The notes: a model not told the origin generated them from the sequence alone. A stretch of 64,000 nt of DNA from Sulfobacillus thermosulfidooxidans DSM 9293 (GCF_900176145.1 NZ_FWWY01000001.1:3205011-3269010), one strand, 5' to 3'. Positions 42,244-51,878 are shown, counted from the first letter of the stretch. Numbers and translations: made by a program.

Positions 42244-43695
42244 CTATCGATCATTACAGCTATAACAAAGCTCAAAACTCTTATTGATTAAGGGAAAATC
42301 GGCGATACCGTTCCCCGTTACAGCCCTTGCTAGTAAGGGCCAATTACGGAAAGCTCCCGACCGAATATGATAACGGCGGATATGGCCGGCTTCTAATCTA
42401 ACAACATGACAATTTAGCCCGTGAGGAGATTCTGAAAAGGTTACGGCATCACCTGACAGGTCAGGCGGAATGGTCCAGAGGGGCTCTCGGGAAGAAATCA
42501 TCGCGGCAAGATGTGTGGCAGCTTGCCGAATAATTTTCCAAGACTGTTCGACTTCCTCTAGACGCATTCTGAAGCGTGCGCTCACATCGCCAGAACTATA
42601 GGTGGGTATAGTCATGGATAGCCCGCGGTAGAGCGGCATAAGCGAGCGGGCATCAAATCGAACGCCGCTCGCGCGAGCTACCACACCCACACCGCCTAAG
42701 CGTACAACGTCATCCGCGGCAACTGTTCCCACACGGTGCATGCGGTCTTGAAATCCGTGATGATTTTCCACCATCTGGCGCCAACGTGTCCATGACCTTT
42801 GGATGGTATTGATAAGGGCCAAAACCGTAGGAACATCGCCCTGTTTGGCGTATCCGGGTCGAACCGTATCAAATAATAGGCGGTGACCAAACACCTCTTT
42901 CATTCCCTGTTGCCAAATTTCTTTTAAGGCTAACCCATGTTGGTGAGCCACTTGAAAACCCACTCCGGCAGGAATTTGCGCTAAATCATTAAGGTGACTT
43001 AATACCCTCTCCGATTCCAATAGCATGATGCGTCGCCACGCCAGGGATTCATTCATCGCAAAGCCCGCAATCTGTTCTACGGCCATGGCCCAATTGGTTT
43101 GATGGGAAACCGAATCGGCGCCACAAACGCGCGACAGTACGATGGCCGCGTGAGGCAGACTGGTATGCTCTAAAAGGGATTCGACGCCCCGGTGCGTTTG
43201 AAAGAGGTGTAGATCAACATGCAGCACATTCTCGCCCATGAGACTAAACAAAAATCGTCCCGACTCAATAATGCCGGCATGTACTGGTCCCACGCCCATC
43301 ATGGTAATCCCGTCTCCCTGTACCCGAATTGAGGGATTGTCCGGCCCTTCGGCATTCCATGAACTCTCCGGAGAATCAGAGGCCAATGGCACAAATTCCC
43401 GGGGCCAGCGAGGTGTACGCACTAAAGGACGTAAGTCCAAATGGCCTTGAGGATAATAGCCAAAGAGATCATAAATTTCTCGCTCATCCCATGCCACTTC
43501 AGGCAATACGGGGGTGAGCGAAGGGAATTCATCCGACTCAATCTGTAACAGCCCTTGATCGATCTGACCATCGGGACGCAACCAGTGGCTTAATAATGTT
43601 CGGTTTTTGAAGGCTGTCAGTGCTAAAAGATGGCTACCGTTGTGTTTGTATTCCTCATTAAAGGATTGCCACGGGTTCATCTCTAGGTTGTTCAC
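42244..43695 (-). CDS. hyfG: hydrogenase-4-like large subunit, NuoC-NuoD fusion with altered Ni site
   Basis: A 483-residue fusion. The N-terminal ~110 residues are NuoC-like (WDEREIYDLFGYYPQGHLDLRPL), and the rest is the hydrogenase large-subunit/NuoD fold (PVHAGIIESGRF, HRGVESLLE). The C-terminal Ni motif keeps both cysteines (C477 and C480 in ELCYSCNDR). The N-terminal motif, CGxC in true hydrogenases, is C191-G-A-D194 (RVCGADSVSHQ): the second cysteine is aspartate. So three of four Ni ligands remain. This suggests a hydrogenase-related (Ehr-like) complex or an atypical hydrogenase. It starts at GTG overlapping the hyfF stop. Confidence 0.9.
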   Translation of the reverse strand: MNNLEMNPWQSFNEEYKHNGSHLLALTAFKNRTLLSHWLRPDGQIDQGLLQIESDEFPSLTPVLPEVAWDEREIYDLFGYYPQGHLDLRPLVRTPRWPREFVPLASDSPESSWNAEGPDNPSIRVQGDGITMMGVGPVHAGIIESGRFLFSLMGENVLHVDLHLFQTHRGVESLLEHTSLPHAAIVLSRVCGADSVSHQTNWAMAVEQIAGFAMNESLAWRRIMLLESERVLSHLNDLAQIPAGVGFQVAHQHGLALKEIWQQGMKEVFGHRLLFDTVRPGYAKQGDVPTVLALINTIQRSWTRWRQMVENHHGFQDRMHRVGTVAADDVVRLGGVGVVARASGVRFDARSLMPLYRGLSMTIPTYSSGDVSARFRMRLEEVEQSWKIIRQAATHLAAMISSREPLWTIPPDLSGDAVTFSESPHGLNCHVVRLEAGHIRRYHIRSGAFRNWPLLARAVTGNGIADFPLINKSFELCYSCNDR

Positions 43696-45044
43696 AATAC
43701 GCTCTCCCCTTTCACCTCGGTGACATCTACCACTGAATTGCTGGGGGCGACTTTAGGAAAAAAGAGATCGTGCGATCCCCATAATTGGCGTAGTACATGA
43801 TACATTAGCGCCATAAACGTCATTAATAAGGAAATGGCCATGATGATTAACAAAACCATGTGACCGTTCCACAACGCTGCCAGAATCAACCATTCACTGT
43901 AGGCCAGCCCTAGTGGGGGTATGCCCGCTAACGCAAGAATTCCAAGGGTCCAAAGAATCACAAGAGGTTTGTGGGTGTGCCGGATGTTGACCAGTTTATC
44001 CAAGTCCTTGGTTTGGTAGATCACACTCAAGTGTCCCCCGGCGTAAAATAAGGTCGATTTAACCAACGCATGGAACACAAGCTGTAATAACGCGGCCAAG
44101 CGGGCAAGCGGTGTGTCAATTCCCAAGGCAATGGCAATAATTCCCATCTGCTCTAGCGATGAGTAAGCTAATAACCGTTTCACATCACGTTGGACCAGTA
44201 AGGCCAGCGACCCAACCACGACCGACAAGGTGCCAAATAGCGTTAACAAGTGAAATCCGGATAGGAACGATCCACCGGGCAAGATAATACTGGTCACGAA
44301 ACGTTCGATTGTAATCAAACATAGTCCCAAGAGGACACCCGACAACAATCCACTCACGGGTGAGGGTGCCTCGGAATGCGCATCTGGTAGCCAGGTATGA
44401 AACGGTACTAATCCTACCTTGGTGCCAATCCCACTCACAATGAGGATTGTGGCCAACGCCCTTACAATGGGAGGAATAGCGCGGTAATGGTGGGCAAGAT
44501 TCGTGTAGTTCAGTGTCGTCCATCCCAGATCTTGAAACTGAAGAGCTGCATACAGAAAGATAATACCAATGAGTCCCAACGCTAACCCGACAGAGGCAAT
44601 GACGATGTATTTCCAGGCCGCTTCCAAGGCTTGATGACTTCCCATAAGAATTATGAGCGCACCCGATGCCAATGTGGAAAATTCGATAGCCACCCACGAC
44701 ACGGCTAAATTCGGCGAGCCGGCAATCAGAATAAGAGAGATCCAAAACAAAGCCCACCCGATATAATAGTGTTGAGTAGGAATTTTTGGATGTTCATGCA
44801 ACCAAATAACACTATCCCATGCGCTTGTCGTCGCAATCACATTAGTCATCACGAGTAAAATGGGCGTCCAATGCCAATGGCGGCTTATTAATAACGACCA
44901 CTCCGTATACAAGGTGAACAACAACACCACACTCACCCACGTGGCGATGACATATGGCGTCCGTTGGCGTTGTAAAACACGTTCAAACATTGATCCTACA
45001 ATCACGCCAACTGGTCCTAAACCCAACAACCCTAAACTGTCCAC
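43692..45044 (-). CDS. hyfF: proton-translocating membrane subunit HyfF/NuoN-like
   Basis: A 450-residue antiporter-like subunit (Proton_antipo_M domain) with about 13-14 membrane helices. Family landmarks include the conserved glutamate helix (SWVAIEFSTLASGALIIL), KVGLVPFHTWLPDAHSEAPSPVSGLLSGVL and LLAYSSLEQMGIIAIALG, with the lysines and glutamate of the proton channel. GTG 45044 follows AAGGGGGT. It overlaps hyfG by GTGA. Together with HyfB it would couple electron transfer to proton or sodium movement. Confidence 0.93.
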   Translation of the reverse strand: MDSLGLLGLGPVGVIVGSMFERVLQRQRTPYVIATWVSVVLLFTLYTEWSLLISRHWHWTPILLVMTNVIATTSAWDSVIWLHEHPKIPTQHYYIGWALFWISLILIAGSPNLAVSWVAIEFSTLASGALIILMGSHQALEAAWKYIVIASVGLALGLIGIIFLYAALQFQDLGWTTLNYTNLAHHYRAIPPIVRALATILIVSGIGTKVGLVPFHTWLPDAHSEAPSPVSGLLSGVLLGLCLITIERFVTSIILPGGSFLSGFHLLTLFGTLSVVVGSLALLVQRDVKRLLAYSSLEQMGIIAIALGIDTPLARLAALLQLVFHALVKSTLFYAGGHLSVIYQTKDLDKLVNIRHTHKPLVILWTLGILALAGIPPLGLAYSEWLILAALWNGHMVLLIIMAISLLMTFMALMYHVLRQLWGSHDLFFPKVAPSNSVVDVTEVKGESVL

Positions 45045-45050
45045 CGCTCT

Positions 45051-45674
45051 TTACCCCCTTAACCTTTGAAGCGCTGTCACATCGGTACTCTTGAACTGTT
45101 GATGAATGCGTCTCGTCATCCACACGAGAATAGCAGCAGCCACAAGCAAGTCTCCCAACATGCCTAATTCCATAAAAATGGGTAAAGAGCCGGCGACCGA
45201 GTAGGCTAAAACGACGAGACCATTTTCTACACCAATTAAAGCTGTCACTTGAGATAACACGTGACGACGACTGACGATCATCAACAGGCTTAAATGAATA
45301 CTCGCGAGCCCATAAAAGAATAATGTCCGATGTAAGATGAGATGTGTCGGTGTTAAAACGTGGATGACATGATTGACTCCTAGAACTAAAATAGCGGCAA
45401 TAGCATAGGCCCAGAGCGGTAAAGGATAATCCTGGCGAAATTCCGCAGGCCATTGCCTTACTACGCGCCACACTGATCCGGGAATTATAACCCCTTTAAT
45501 CAGTAACGTCGCTACGGCAATAGCCAAATCGGCATCACTTAAAGAACCGACCAGCATCATGACGGTGAGCGCTAATCCATCGGTCAATAAAAATAGGGCG
45601 GCGTAAGAAAGATTGCGCGACCATAAGAGACCAGCTGAAGACAAAAACACTAACAGTCCTGCGGTATCCATCAT
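45051..45674 (-). CDS. hyfE: membrane subunit HyfE-like (NuoK-related)
   Basis: A 207-residue protein with six to seven hydrophobic helices, similar in size and place to HyfE. The second half has the NuoK-like QVTALIGVENGLVVLAYSVAGSLPIFMELGMLGDLLVAAAI with the conserved glutamates. It starts directly after the hyfC stop (TAAATG) with a G-rich ribosome-binding site inside hyfC. Part of the membrane arm. Confidence 0.88.
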   Translation of the reverse strand: MMDTAGLLVFLSSAGLLWSRNLSYAALFLLTDGLALTVMMLVGSLSDADLAIAVATLLIKGVIIPGSVWRVVRQWPAEFRQDYPLPLWAYAIAAILVLGVNHVIHVLTPTHLILHRTLFFYGLASIHLSLLMIVSRRHVLSQVTALIGVENGLVVLAYSVAGSLPIFMELGMLGDLLVAAAILVWMTRRIHQQFKSTDVTALQRLRG

Positions 45675-46592
45675 TTATCGCAGTCCCCCCGACATCGCCA
45701 AATAAGAGCCGAGAAGCCCAATTCCCGCACCCAAGGTAACATAGCGTGGCAAGTGGAAATACCGTAATTTCACAAATCGGCTTTCCATCCAGGCGAGCAA
45801 CATGGCTGATGCCATGATTTCGACCATATGAAGGACAACATTCACCCATGGAAATGGAACAATGGGTCCTAACCAGACCCAACCCAATCCGATAATAATG
45901 GTAAACTTCAGGGCCATGGCCAGTTGTTCCTGAGCCAATAAACGCCCACTATACTCCAAAATGGTTGCCTCGTGCATCATAGTCAGTTCAAGATGTGTAT
46001 CGGGATTGTCTACTGGCAATCGTCCTGTTTCAGCAATCACAACAAACAGATAACTCAGTAGTGCAAGTCCCCAAGGCAGGAAACCTGATGGCGAAGCATT
46101 CGTAAAAAATGGAACCACCGTTTCAATTTGTGTATGTCGACTGACAACCCACAACACGCCAAAAGCAGCTAACATCGCCGGTTCAATACCACTGCCGATC
46201 GTAGCAATCCGGCTGGCCCCGAGTCCCCCAAATGTCGTTGCGGTATCTAGACCCGCTAAAGCGACACTGAATCGTTCCAAGCCTAGGAGAAAAAAGATAC
46301 TTAGCACATTGTGAGGCCAATTCGTCGGAATCTGCCCCGCCCATGGAATGGAAGCGGCAATGACGATTAAGGTGGCAACATTCACAGTGGGATTGAGTCG
46401 AAAAATCCATGAACTTCCCTCAGGCACAAATGTTTCTTTGGTCCAAGTCTTAGCAAATATTTGGTAGGGCTGTATCAAGGAGGGTCCTTGACGCCCCTGA
46501 AAGTGGGCTTTTGTTTTTTGGGCAATCCCCCAAATTAAGGGTGCCAAGACAATGATAGCCATAACGGACACGATTTGAATAATCCAGAGCAT
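45675..46592 (-). CDS. hyfC: membrane subunit HyfC/NuoH-like
   Basis: ATG 46592 follows GAAGGTGATCAG and starts the hydrophobic protein MLWIIQIVSVMAIIV; the open frame upstream is not typical. The 305-residue product is a NuoH-family membrane anchor with FQGRQGPSLIQPYQIFAKTW (residues ~31-50), GGLGASRIATIGSGIEPAML and ETGRLPVDNPDTHLELTMMHEA, the loop at the quinone- or cluster-facing site. It joins the soluble HyfG/HyfI arm to the pump subunits. Confidence 0.93.
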   Translation of the reverse strand: MLWIIQIVSVMAIIVLAPLIWGIAQKTKAHFQGRQGPSLIQPYQIFAKTWTKETFVPEGSSWIFRLNPTVNVATLIVIAASIPWAGQIPTNWPHNVLSIFFLLGLERFSVALAGLDTATTFGGLGASRIATIGSGIEPAMLAAFGVLWVVSRHTQIETVVPFFTNASPSGFLPWGLALLSYLFVVIAETGRLPVDNPDTHLELTMMHEATILEYSGRLLAQEQLAMALKFTIIIGLGWVWLGPIVPFPWVNVVLHMVEIMASAMLLAWMESRFVKLRYFHLPRYVTLGAGIGLLGSYLAMSGGLR

Positions 46593-46633
46593 CTGATCAC
46601 CTTCGATAAAGGATTTGAGATGGCAAGAGGGGG

Positions 46634-48513
46634 CTAACGCACAAACCATAACATGAGTCCGATAGTGGCCAATAAATAGGTCAGATATAAGCGAACTGGC
46701 CCAGCTTGAATCTTCGTACTATAGCGACTGAGCATCCACAGCCACCGATAACCGGGGCCATAAATATAACGTTCCCAAAGCGGTGTTGTTCCGCCCTTGT
46801 ATACGAGTTTTTCTGGAAAATCACGGGCATAAGGACCTATGCGTTCTAGACGCCGGTGAGGACGATAAATCAGAGCAAACGTTGTCCTGACGGCCTTGGT
46901 AAATGACGCCGAGGTCCATTGCATCGATGGCTCGCTCTCACGCCCACAGGCCCATTGGGATCTAATCGTGACATCCCAGGGTCGAGATATGATCACGAGG
47001 AAACCGATAACGAGAGTCAGCATGCCCGCAATTACCGGGGCCTGCAAAGAATGAGTTACAGAAAATGGAACAGCAAGCCTCAACCGGGGATCCGTTCGGA
47101 GCATCATTCCAAACAAGGGATTGGGATAAATTCCAAGAGACAATGCCATCCCTGCTAAAATGCCAATGGGCCATGTCATGGCCTTCGGCAGCTCATGTTG
47201 AGGTTGCTTTGTACGAGGATGTCCTAAGAACGTGACGCCAAACGCTTGGACAAACCCCAAGAGGGCTAGCCCAGCCGTGAGGACCATAATCAAGGCTATG
47301 GTCATGAAGAAGATCGCCGTAAACCCCGGACGATGTTGGGTAATCTCCAAGAGACCGCGCAGCGTAATCCATTCACTGATGAAACCGTTGAATGGCGGGA
47401 TCCCGCTAATCGCCAAACTTCCGACTAAAAATCCGGTAGCAATAACAGGAATCGTACGCTGCAATCCGCCTAAATGATCGATATCTAATGTCTGAGTGTG
47501 CTTTTCCACGGCCCCTGCAGCCAAAAACAATTGCGTTTTGAAAATCGCGTGATTGAGGGTATGCAGAAGACTGGCCAAAAGTCCTAAGCTAACCCATAAC
47601 GGGTGATGGGTGTCAATGCCGAGTGCCATAGTGCCTAAACCCAAAAATATGATTCCCATATTTTCGATACTGGAATAGGCAAGGAATGTTTTCAAATCAC
47701 GTTCCATCAGGGCATAAAGAACACCTAACAAACCTGACATCGCTCCAAAGGCTAGCAAAGTAAATGCCGTCCCCTTGTATAAGGGCCCGAGGTCGATTAA
47801 AACAAATTGGATAATCCCAAAAACACCGAGTTTAAGCATGACGCCGGACATCAAACTCGATACGGGCGCTGGAGCAACCGGATGAGCTCGGGGAAGCCAA
47901 ATATGAAAAGGGACAATTCCGCTCTTGATAGCAAAACCGGTCGCTAACAGACTAAAAATCTCTAACTTGATGTGAGGCGGCAGATTTGCGCCTCCCTGAT
48001 ACCATTCGCTAAAATTCATCGAATGAAGGTGGGTACCCATGAGTAGCAGGCCCAAGAGAATACACAAGGCACTCACTTGAGACATGACCAGATAAACAAA
48101 CCCTGCCGGGATAACGCCCCTCCGATCGGGATGCGATACAACCAAGAAAAATGAGGTTATAGTCATCATTTCCCATGATGTCATGAACACCCAAACATTT
48201 TGAGCCACTATTACCGTCATCATACTCGTCACAAACATCACAAACCAAAAGCTGCCGTTGTGCGTGACCGCTCTTTGTTCCGGCTCATAACCAATCTGGT
48301 ACCACGTGGACATGCTCACACCAAGCCCTAAAATCATGAGAAACCATGACCGTAAAGGGGTGAGTGCGAAAAAATTGTCCCCGACACCACCGAACCAGAA
48401 ACGGCAATGCTGAGTATCGCAATACCCCAAGCGATGGTTAACCCATACGTTCTTCGACGCGTGAGGGCCAATAACGCCAAAAACATTCCACTCAACACGA
48501 GCCCTACTAGCAT
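46634..48513 (-). pseudogene. hyfB: proton-translocating subunit HyfB/NuoL-like, frame broken in a run of six A/T
   Basis: The main frame (to 46634) encodes a NuoL/HyfB-type antiporter subunit with ~13 helices (KSGIVPFHIWLPRAHPVAPAPVSSLMSGVM, FLAYSSIENMGIIFLGLG, GISGIPPFNGFISEW). Its first helices, however, lie in another frame: ATG 48513 to about 48375 reads MLVGLVLSGMFLALLALT... as expected for HyfB. The two frames meet at a run of six A (48369-48374; T6 in the mRNA). One more base would give the continuous TIFFALTPLRSW. Either the gene is inactivated, the frame is corrected by slippage, or the base is a sequencing error. The N-terminal residues encoded from 48595 in the second frame are hydrophilic and unlike the family. 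Confidence 0.85.
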
Positions 48514-48569
48514 CACTAACCCTACTCCATTCGTTGCATATTAACGGCAAAACTCGAGACCGAAAAAGA

Positions 48570-48899
48570 CTAGGTCGTTTCACGTTCCTCTTCATGTAAC
48601 AACGAATTCATGTTAGCTACTTGATGTTCAAAGATTTTTCGTGCGATATCCATGAGGTCAAAAATTAACGGGTCTCTGACCGAATAAAACACGTTCGTAC
48701 CGCTTTTTCGCGTATCTACCAGTTGTCCCCGGCGCATCACTGCTAACTGCTGAGACACTGAAGACGCTTCAATATTCAAGTCGTGTTGTATTTCGGAAAC
48801 GGTTTTTTCACCTGTCCGGAGGAGTTCCAAAATTTTTAAGCGGATAGGATGCCCTAATGTTCTGAACAATTCCGCCTTAAATTCATGCAACGCACTCAT
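48570..48899 (-). CDS. ArsR/SmtB-family transcriptional regulator
   Basis: A 109-residue winged-helix protein: FRTLGHPIRLKILELLRTGEKTVSEIQHDLNIEASSVSQQLAVMRRGQLVDTRKSGTNVFYSV. It lacks the CVC metal motif of classic ArsR, so the signal is unclear. It is the first gene of the hydrogenase-related operon, 56 bases before hyfB, and probably controls it. A GGAGGAGGATG ribosome-binding sequence precedes the start. Confidence 0.92.
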   Translation of the reverse strand: MSALHEFKAELFRTLGHPIRLKILELLRTGEKTVSEIQHDLNIEASSVSQQLAVMRRGQLVDTRKSGTNVFYSVRDPLIFDLMDIARKIFEHQVANMNSLLHEEERETT

Positions 48900-48922
48900 T
48901 ATTCTTCATCCTCCTCCTCAGC

Positions 48923-48959
48923 ATTATAACATGATAATATCTAAATATTTAAAGATAAT
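48923..48959 (-). promoter_or_regulatory. promoter and possible ArsR operator of the hydrogenase-related operon
   Basis: On the minus strand a perfect TATAAT (48928-48923) lies 24 bases before the arsR start. Just upstream, over the -35 area, is a palindromic A+T block centred on AAATATTT (48943-48950) with outer TATCT/AGATA arms, resembling ArsR-family operators. No good -35 hexamer is seen, as is common for regulated promoters. Confidence 0.5.
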
Positions 48960-48984
48960 AAGAATTATAGATACAAAATTTTTG

Positions 48985-49020
48985 TAAAAAAATCAAGACA
49001 CCCTCGAGGGGTGTCTTGAT
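48985..49020 (-). terminator. rho-independent terminator of the 5'-nucleotidase gene
   Basis: A 12-bp stem (ATCAAGACACCC 48992-49003, GGGTGTCTTGAT 49009-49020) is followed on the minus strand by seven T residues. It insulates the arsR-hyf operon from the gene upstream. Confidence 0.9.
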
Positions 49021-49061
49021 TATGCACAGCGTTTGTGGCGAAATTTCTCGCTGCCATGGAG

Positions 49062-50501
49062 TTATAGTGCTATCACCCGGTGGCTATTTGACACGGTTAC
49101 GGGCTTATGGCGTTTAAAATAATCCCGAAGAACATCATGCGCCTTAATATTTAAAGAATGCCGGGGCACATCAATCCCCTTTAATCCTTGTGGTCCTGCT
49201 GAAACGACCCGGTAGGTTTTGTGCATCTTCACTTCCTGGTTATTGACGGCCAAATATTCGATACGGTGTCCTTTAGGATTGTAAGAGCGGAAGGCCATAA
49301 TGAGTCCCGCACTTCTCACCACATATCCACCTTTTTGATCAAAAGGATTGGAAGCAAAGACATTTTCAAGATTTTTTTCTAAAAAGTCATGTAATGTTGC
49401 TCCGTCCAGTTCGGTGGAAAATAGTTCAGGATTGGTAGGCAGCATGCCGTAAAGATCACCTTGGGTAAATACCCCGGGAACGATGGGAGCCCCATACCGC
49501 CAACCATGGGAAAAAGCAATATCAGCTTCAGAATACGCCAGATATGCATCCGTAATCACATCATCCATCGGCGCTTCTAACACGGTCATGCGGTGTAGTG
49601 GCGTGCCCAATTGACCAATCGGTTCCTCCATAGATTCTTGATAGGGTTCTAATAACTGCCGGAGCAGGTCGGCGACGTTTTTATCGTCATCCACATGCTC
49701 TAACGTTAACAGTTGGTGCTCAATATCGTCGATCCGGCCCTGGGAATTCACGGTAAAAGACAGAATCCCGAGAAACGAACCATTGGCGCCCGACTGCATA
49801 ACCAGCGTCCCATTAACTTTCATTAACCGGTGTAATCGATCATGACTGTGCGCGCTTAAGATAATGTCAATGTTGGGCACATCGCGAGCAAGTTGCAGAT
49901 CTGCCGGGAGTCCCATGTGGCTCAGGACGATCACAATCTCTGCCTTGTCGTTTTCACGAAGATGAGAGACGGCTTGCGATACTTGCTCGAGATCGATGTC
50001 GAAAGTCAAGCCTTGCGAAAATTTCTTTGGCATGCTTTGACTTTCTTCACTGTATGTGAGCCCTATCAATCCCATACGAATCCCGCCCAAATCCATCACA
50101 ATATACGGCGGCAAGAACAAATTGCCATGACTATCACGGACATTCGAAGCTAAAGCCGAGACGTCACTTTCAAGAATCAATTGCAATAATTTTTCCGGGC
50201 CATAGGCAAAATCCCAATTCCCAGGGACCATGACATCAATATCCATGGCTTTCAATAATGGAGGAACAACGGCTCCCTGGCTCAAAACCACGGGTCCAGT
50301 GCCGTGAAACACATCTCCTCCATCTACAAACAATACATTTTCTCTTTTCCTCAATTCCTTGACGACATGAGCTGTTTTGGCAAATCCGCCAATCCCTTGT
50401 TTAAAAGACGGAGAAGGAGCAGCCCAAAAGAGTTCGGGGTGAGACCAAAGATATCCATGACTATCATTTTGCTGCACAATAGTTATTCGCCGACTTGGCA
50501 T
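49062..50501 (-). CDS. cytoplasmic 5'-nucleotidase/SoxB-like metallophosphoesterase
   Basis: ATG 50501 follows GAGGTGAAATAT; the longer frame to 50597 is non-coding. The 479-residue protein has an N-terminal metallophosphoesterase domain (QNDSHGYL, VDGGDVFHG, PGNWDFAYGP, VLSHMGLPADLQLA, SAHSHDRLH) and a C-terminal 5'-nucleotidase domain (residues ~290-479). There is no signal peptide, unlike periplasmic UshA or SoxB. The GNWDF motif replaces the usual GNHEF, a change that I associate with SoxB-like members, so a sulfur-related thiosulfohydrolase-like role is conceivable. Nucleotide hydrolysis remains the default. The gene has its own terminator. Confidence 0.82.
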   Translation of the reverse strand: MPSRRITIVQQNDSHGYLWSHPELFWAAPSPSFKQGIGGFAKTAHVVKELRKRENVLFVDGGDVFHGTGPVVLSQGAVVPPLLKAMDIDVMVPGNWDFAYGPEKLLQLILESDVSALASNVRDSHGNLFLPPYIVMDLGGIRMGLIGLTYSEESQSMPKKFSQGLTFDIDLEQVSQAVSHLRENDKAEIVIVLSHMGLPADLQLARDVPNIDIILSAHSHDRLHRLMKVNGTLVMQSGANGSFLGILSFTVNSQGRIDDIEHQLLTLEHVDDDKNVADLLRQLLEPYQESMEEPIGQLGTPLHRMTVLEAPMDDVITDAYLAYSEADIAFSHGWRYGAPIVPGVFTQGDLYGMLPTNPELFSTELDGATLHDFLEKNLENVFASNPFDQKGGYVVRSAGLIMAFRSYNPKGHRIEYLAVNNQEVKMHKTYRVVSAGPQGLKGIDVPRHSLNIKAHDVLRDYFKRHKPVTVSNSHRVIAL

Positions 50502-50735
50502 ATATTTCACCTCGGCCTTAGTATGTCCCCAGAATATCTCTGTATTATGGCAGGATATGACATTTATCGATAACAAAGTGTTAACGACGTTCCTCAAAAA
50601 AATTGTGCCAAGTGAGGAATTTTGTGCAACTGTGCAAAACCCTTACCTTCCAGGGCTATAATGATAACAAACCTCAAGGACATGTCTTAGATTTTGTGAC
50701 AAATGGCCATTCAAATAAGGCGTGTGGAGTGTGCG

Positions 50736-51878
50736 ATGACTGTACAAGATTTATTGCAATTACTTCCGTCATCGTTTATTAAGGTGGCGGCGGGTCTGGG
50801 AGGCCTCGATCGGGAAGTTAAGCTTGTGGGCATTATGGATGCCCCGGATATTGGTGACTGGGTTAAACCCGGAGAATTTTTGGTGACAACCGGATATCCC
50901 TTGCACAGTGATGTCAATCGATTTTGTGAACTGATTATTCATCTGGCTCAGGCCGATTGCGCCGGTTTCGGTTTAAAAATGCGTCGTTATTGGAATGAAT
51001 TTCCTGAAGAAGTACGGGCATTAGCCAAAGAACTGCGTTTTCCGCTCATTGAAATTGCACCCACGATTAATCTGGCGGACATCGTCGATGCTATCCATAT
51101 TGCCCAAAAATCTGAAGCGACGGCATATTTAGGAGGCTCATTATCCCTTTCAGAATTTCTTTTGCGATTACGCAATGGCCATTTATCCTACGCCCAAATT
51201 CGTTATTGGGCCAACGAGTACCGCATTGACTTAAATCAACCGATTGTAGCTTTTGAACTCAAACATCCCATGATTAACCAATTGCCCATTGGGCGGTGTT
51301 TTGAAGAAGTATTTGGACCCGACGTCATTGTCCATCACACCATGGAACAATCGAACTTGTCGGTAGGGTTTATGAGTTTTCCCCACCGACGGACAACACC
51401 TCTGATCTTAAACGATATCCCATGGCAGTGGGGAACCTTGTATTTGGGGACTCACGGCCTCTCGCTGTTTGACTATGGTTCCAGCGCAAGAAAGGCAGAA
51501 GTCACCCGCTACGTCGGCAGTGTCATCCGCCCCCACGCCCGGGTGGTAACCTATGACGATATTGCGCCTTTTGCCACTTTACGAACGAGTCTTGATGTCG
51601 AGCGAGCCCACAGCATCGTAGAAAAAACCATTTTGCCCATTGTTGAATATGACCAACAACATCACACAGACTGGCTACCGACGCTAGCGGCTTACTTTGA
51701 CATGGGAAAAAATGCACAGGAAGCGGCGCAAGTCCTTAATACTCATAAGAACACCGTCATGTACCGGCTTAACCGGATTCAAGAACATTTTTCCTGGGAT
51801 TTGAGTGATATGCCGACCACTTTTAAACTGTACTTGGGGTTATTGTTCTATCGCCTCCAACATTTGCCCGTGGATTAG
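50736..51878 (+). CDS. PucR-family transcriptional regulator
   Basis: A 380-residue regulator. ATG 50736 is chosen because GTGGAG precedes it and the PucR N-terminal domain starts at once (MTVQDLLQLLPSSFIKVAAGLGGLDREVKLVGIMDAPD). The C-terminal HTH_30 domain is clear: TLAAYFDMGKNAQEAAQVLNTHKNTVMYRLNRIQEHF. PucR proteins activate purine or amino-acid catabolic genes in response to metabolites. It is 1.2 kb from an NCS1 nucleobase permease gene on the same strand, which is a plausible target. Confidence 0.9.
   Translation: MTVQDLLQLLPSSFIKVAAGLGGLDREVKLVGIMDAPDIGDWVKPGEFLVTTGYPLHSDVNRFCELIIHLAQADCAGFGLKMRRYWNEFPEEVRALAKELRFPLIEIAPTINLADIVDAIHIAQKSEATAYLGGSLSLSEFLLRLRNGHLSYAQIRYWANEYRIDLNQPIVAFELKHPMINQLPIGRCFEEVFGPDVIVHHTMEQSNLSVGFMSFPHRRTTPLILNDIPWQWGTLYLGTHGLSLFDYGSSARKAEVTRYVGSVIRPHARVVTYDDIAPFATLRTSLDVERAHSIVEKTILPIVEYDQQHHTDWLPTLAAYFDMGKNAQEAAQVLNTHKNTVMYRLNRIQEHFSWDLSDMPTTFKLYLGLLFYRLQHLPVD

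Noticed and set aside
42244-43695. Selenocysteine in the hydrogenase-like large subunit
   Set aside because: No in-frame TGA at either Ni motif; the N-terminal position is a genuine aspartate codon.
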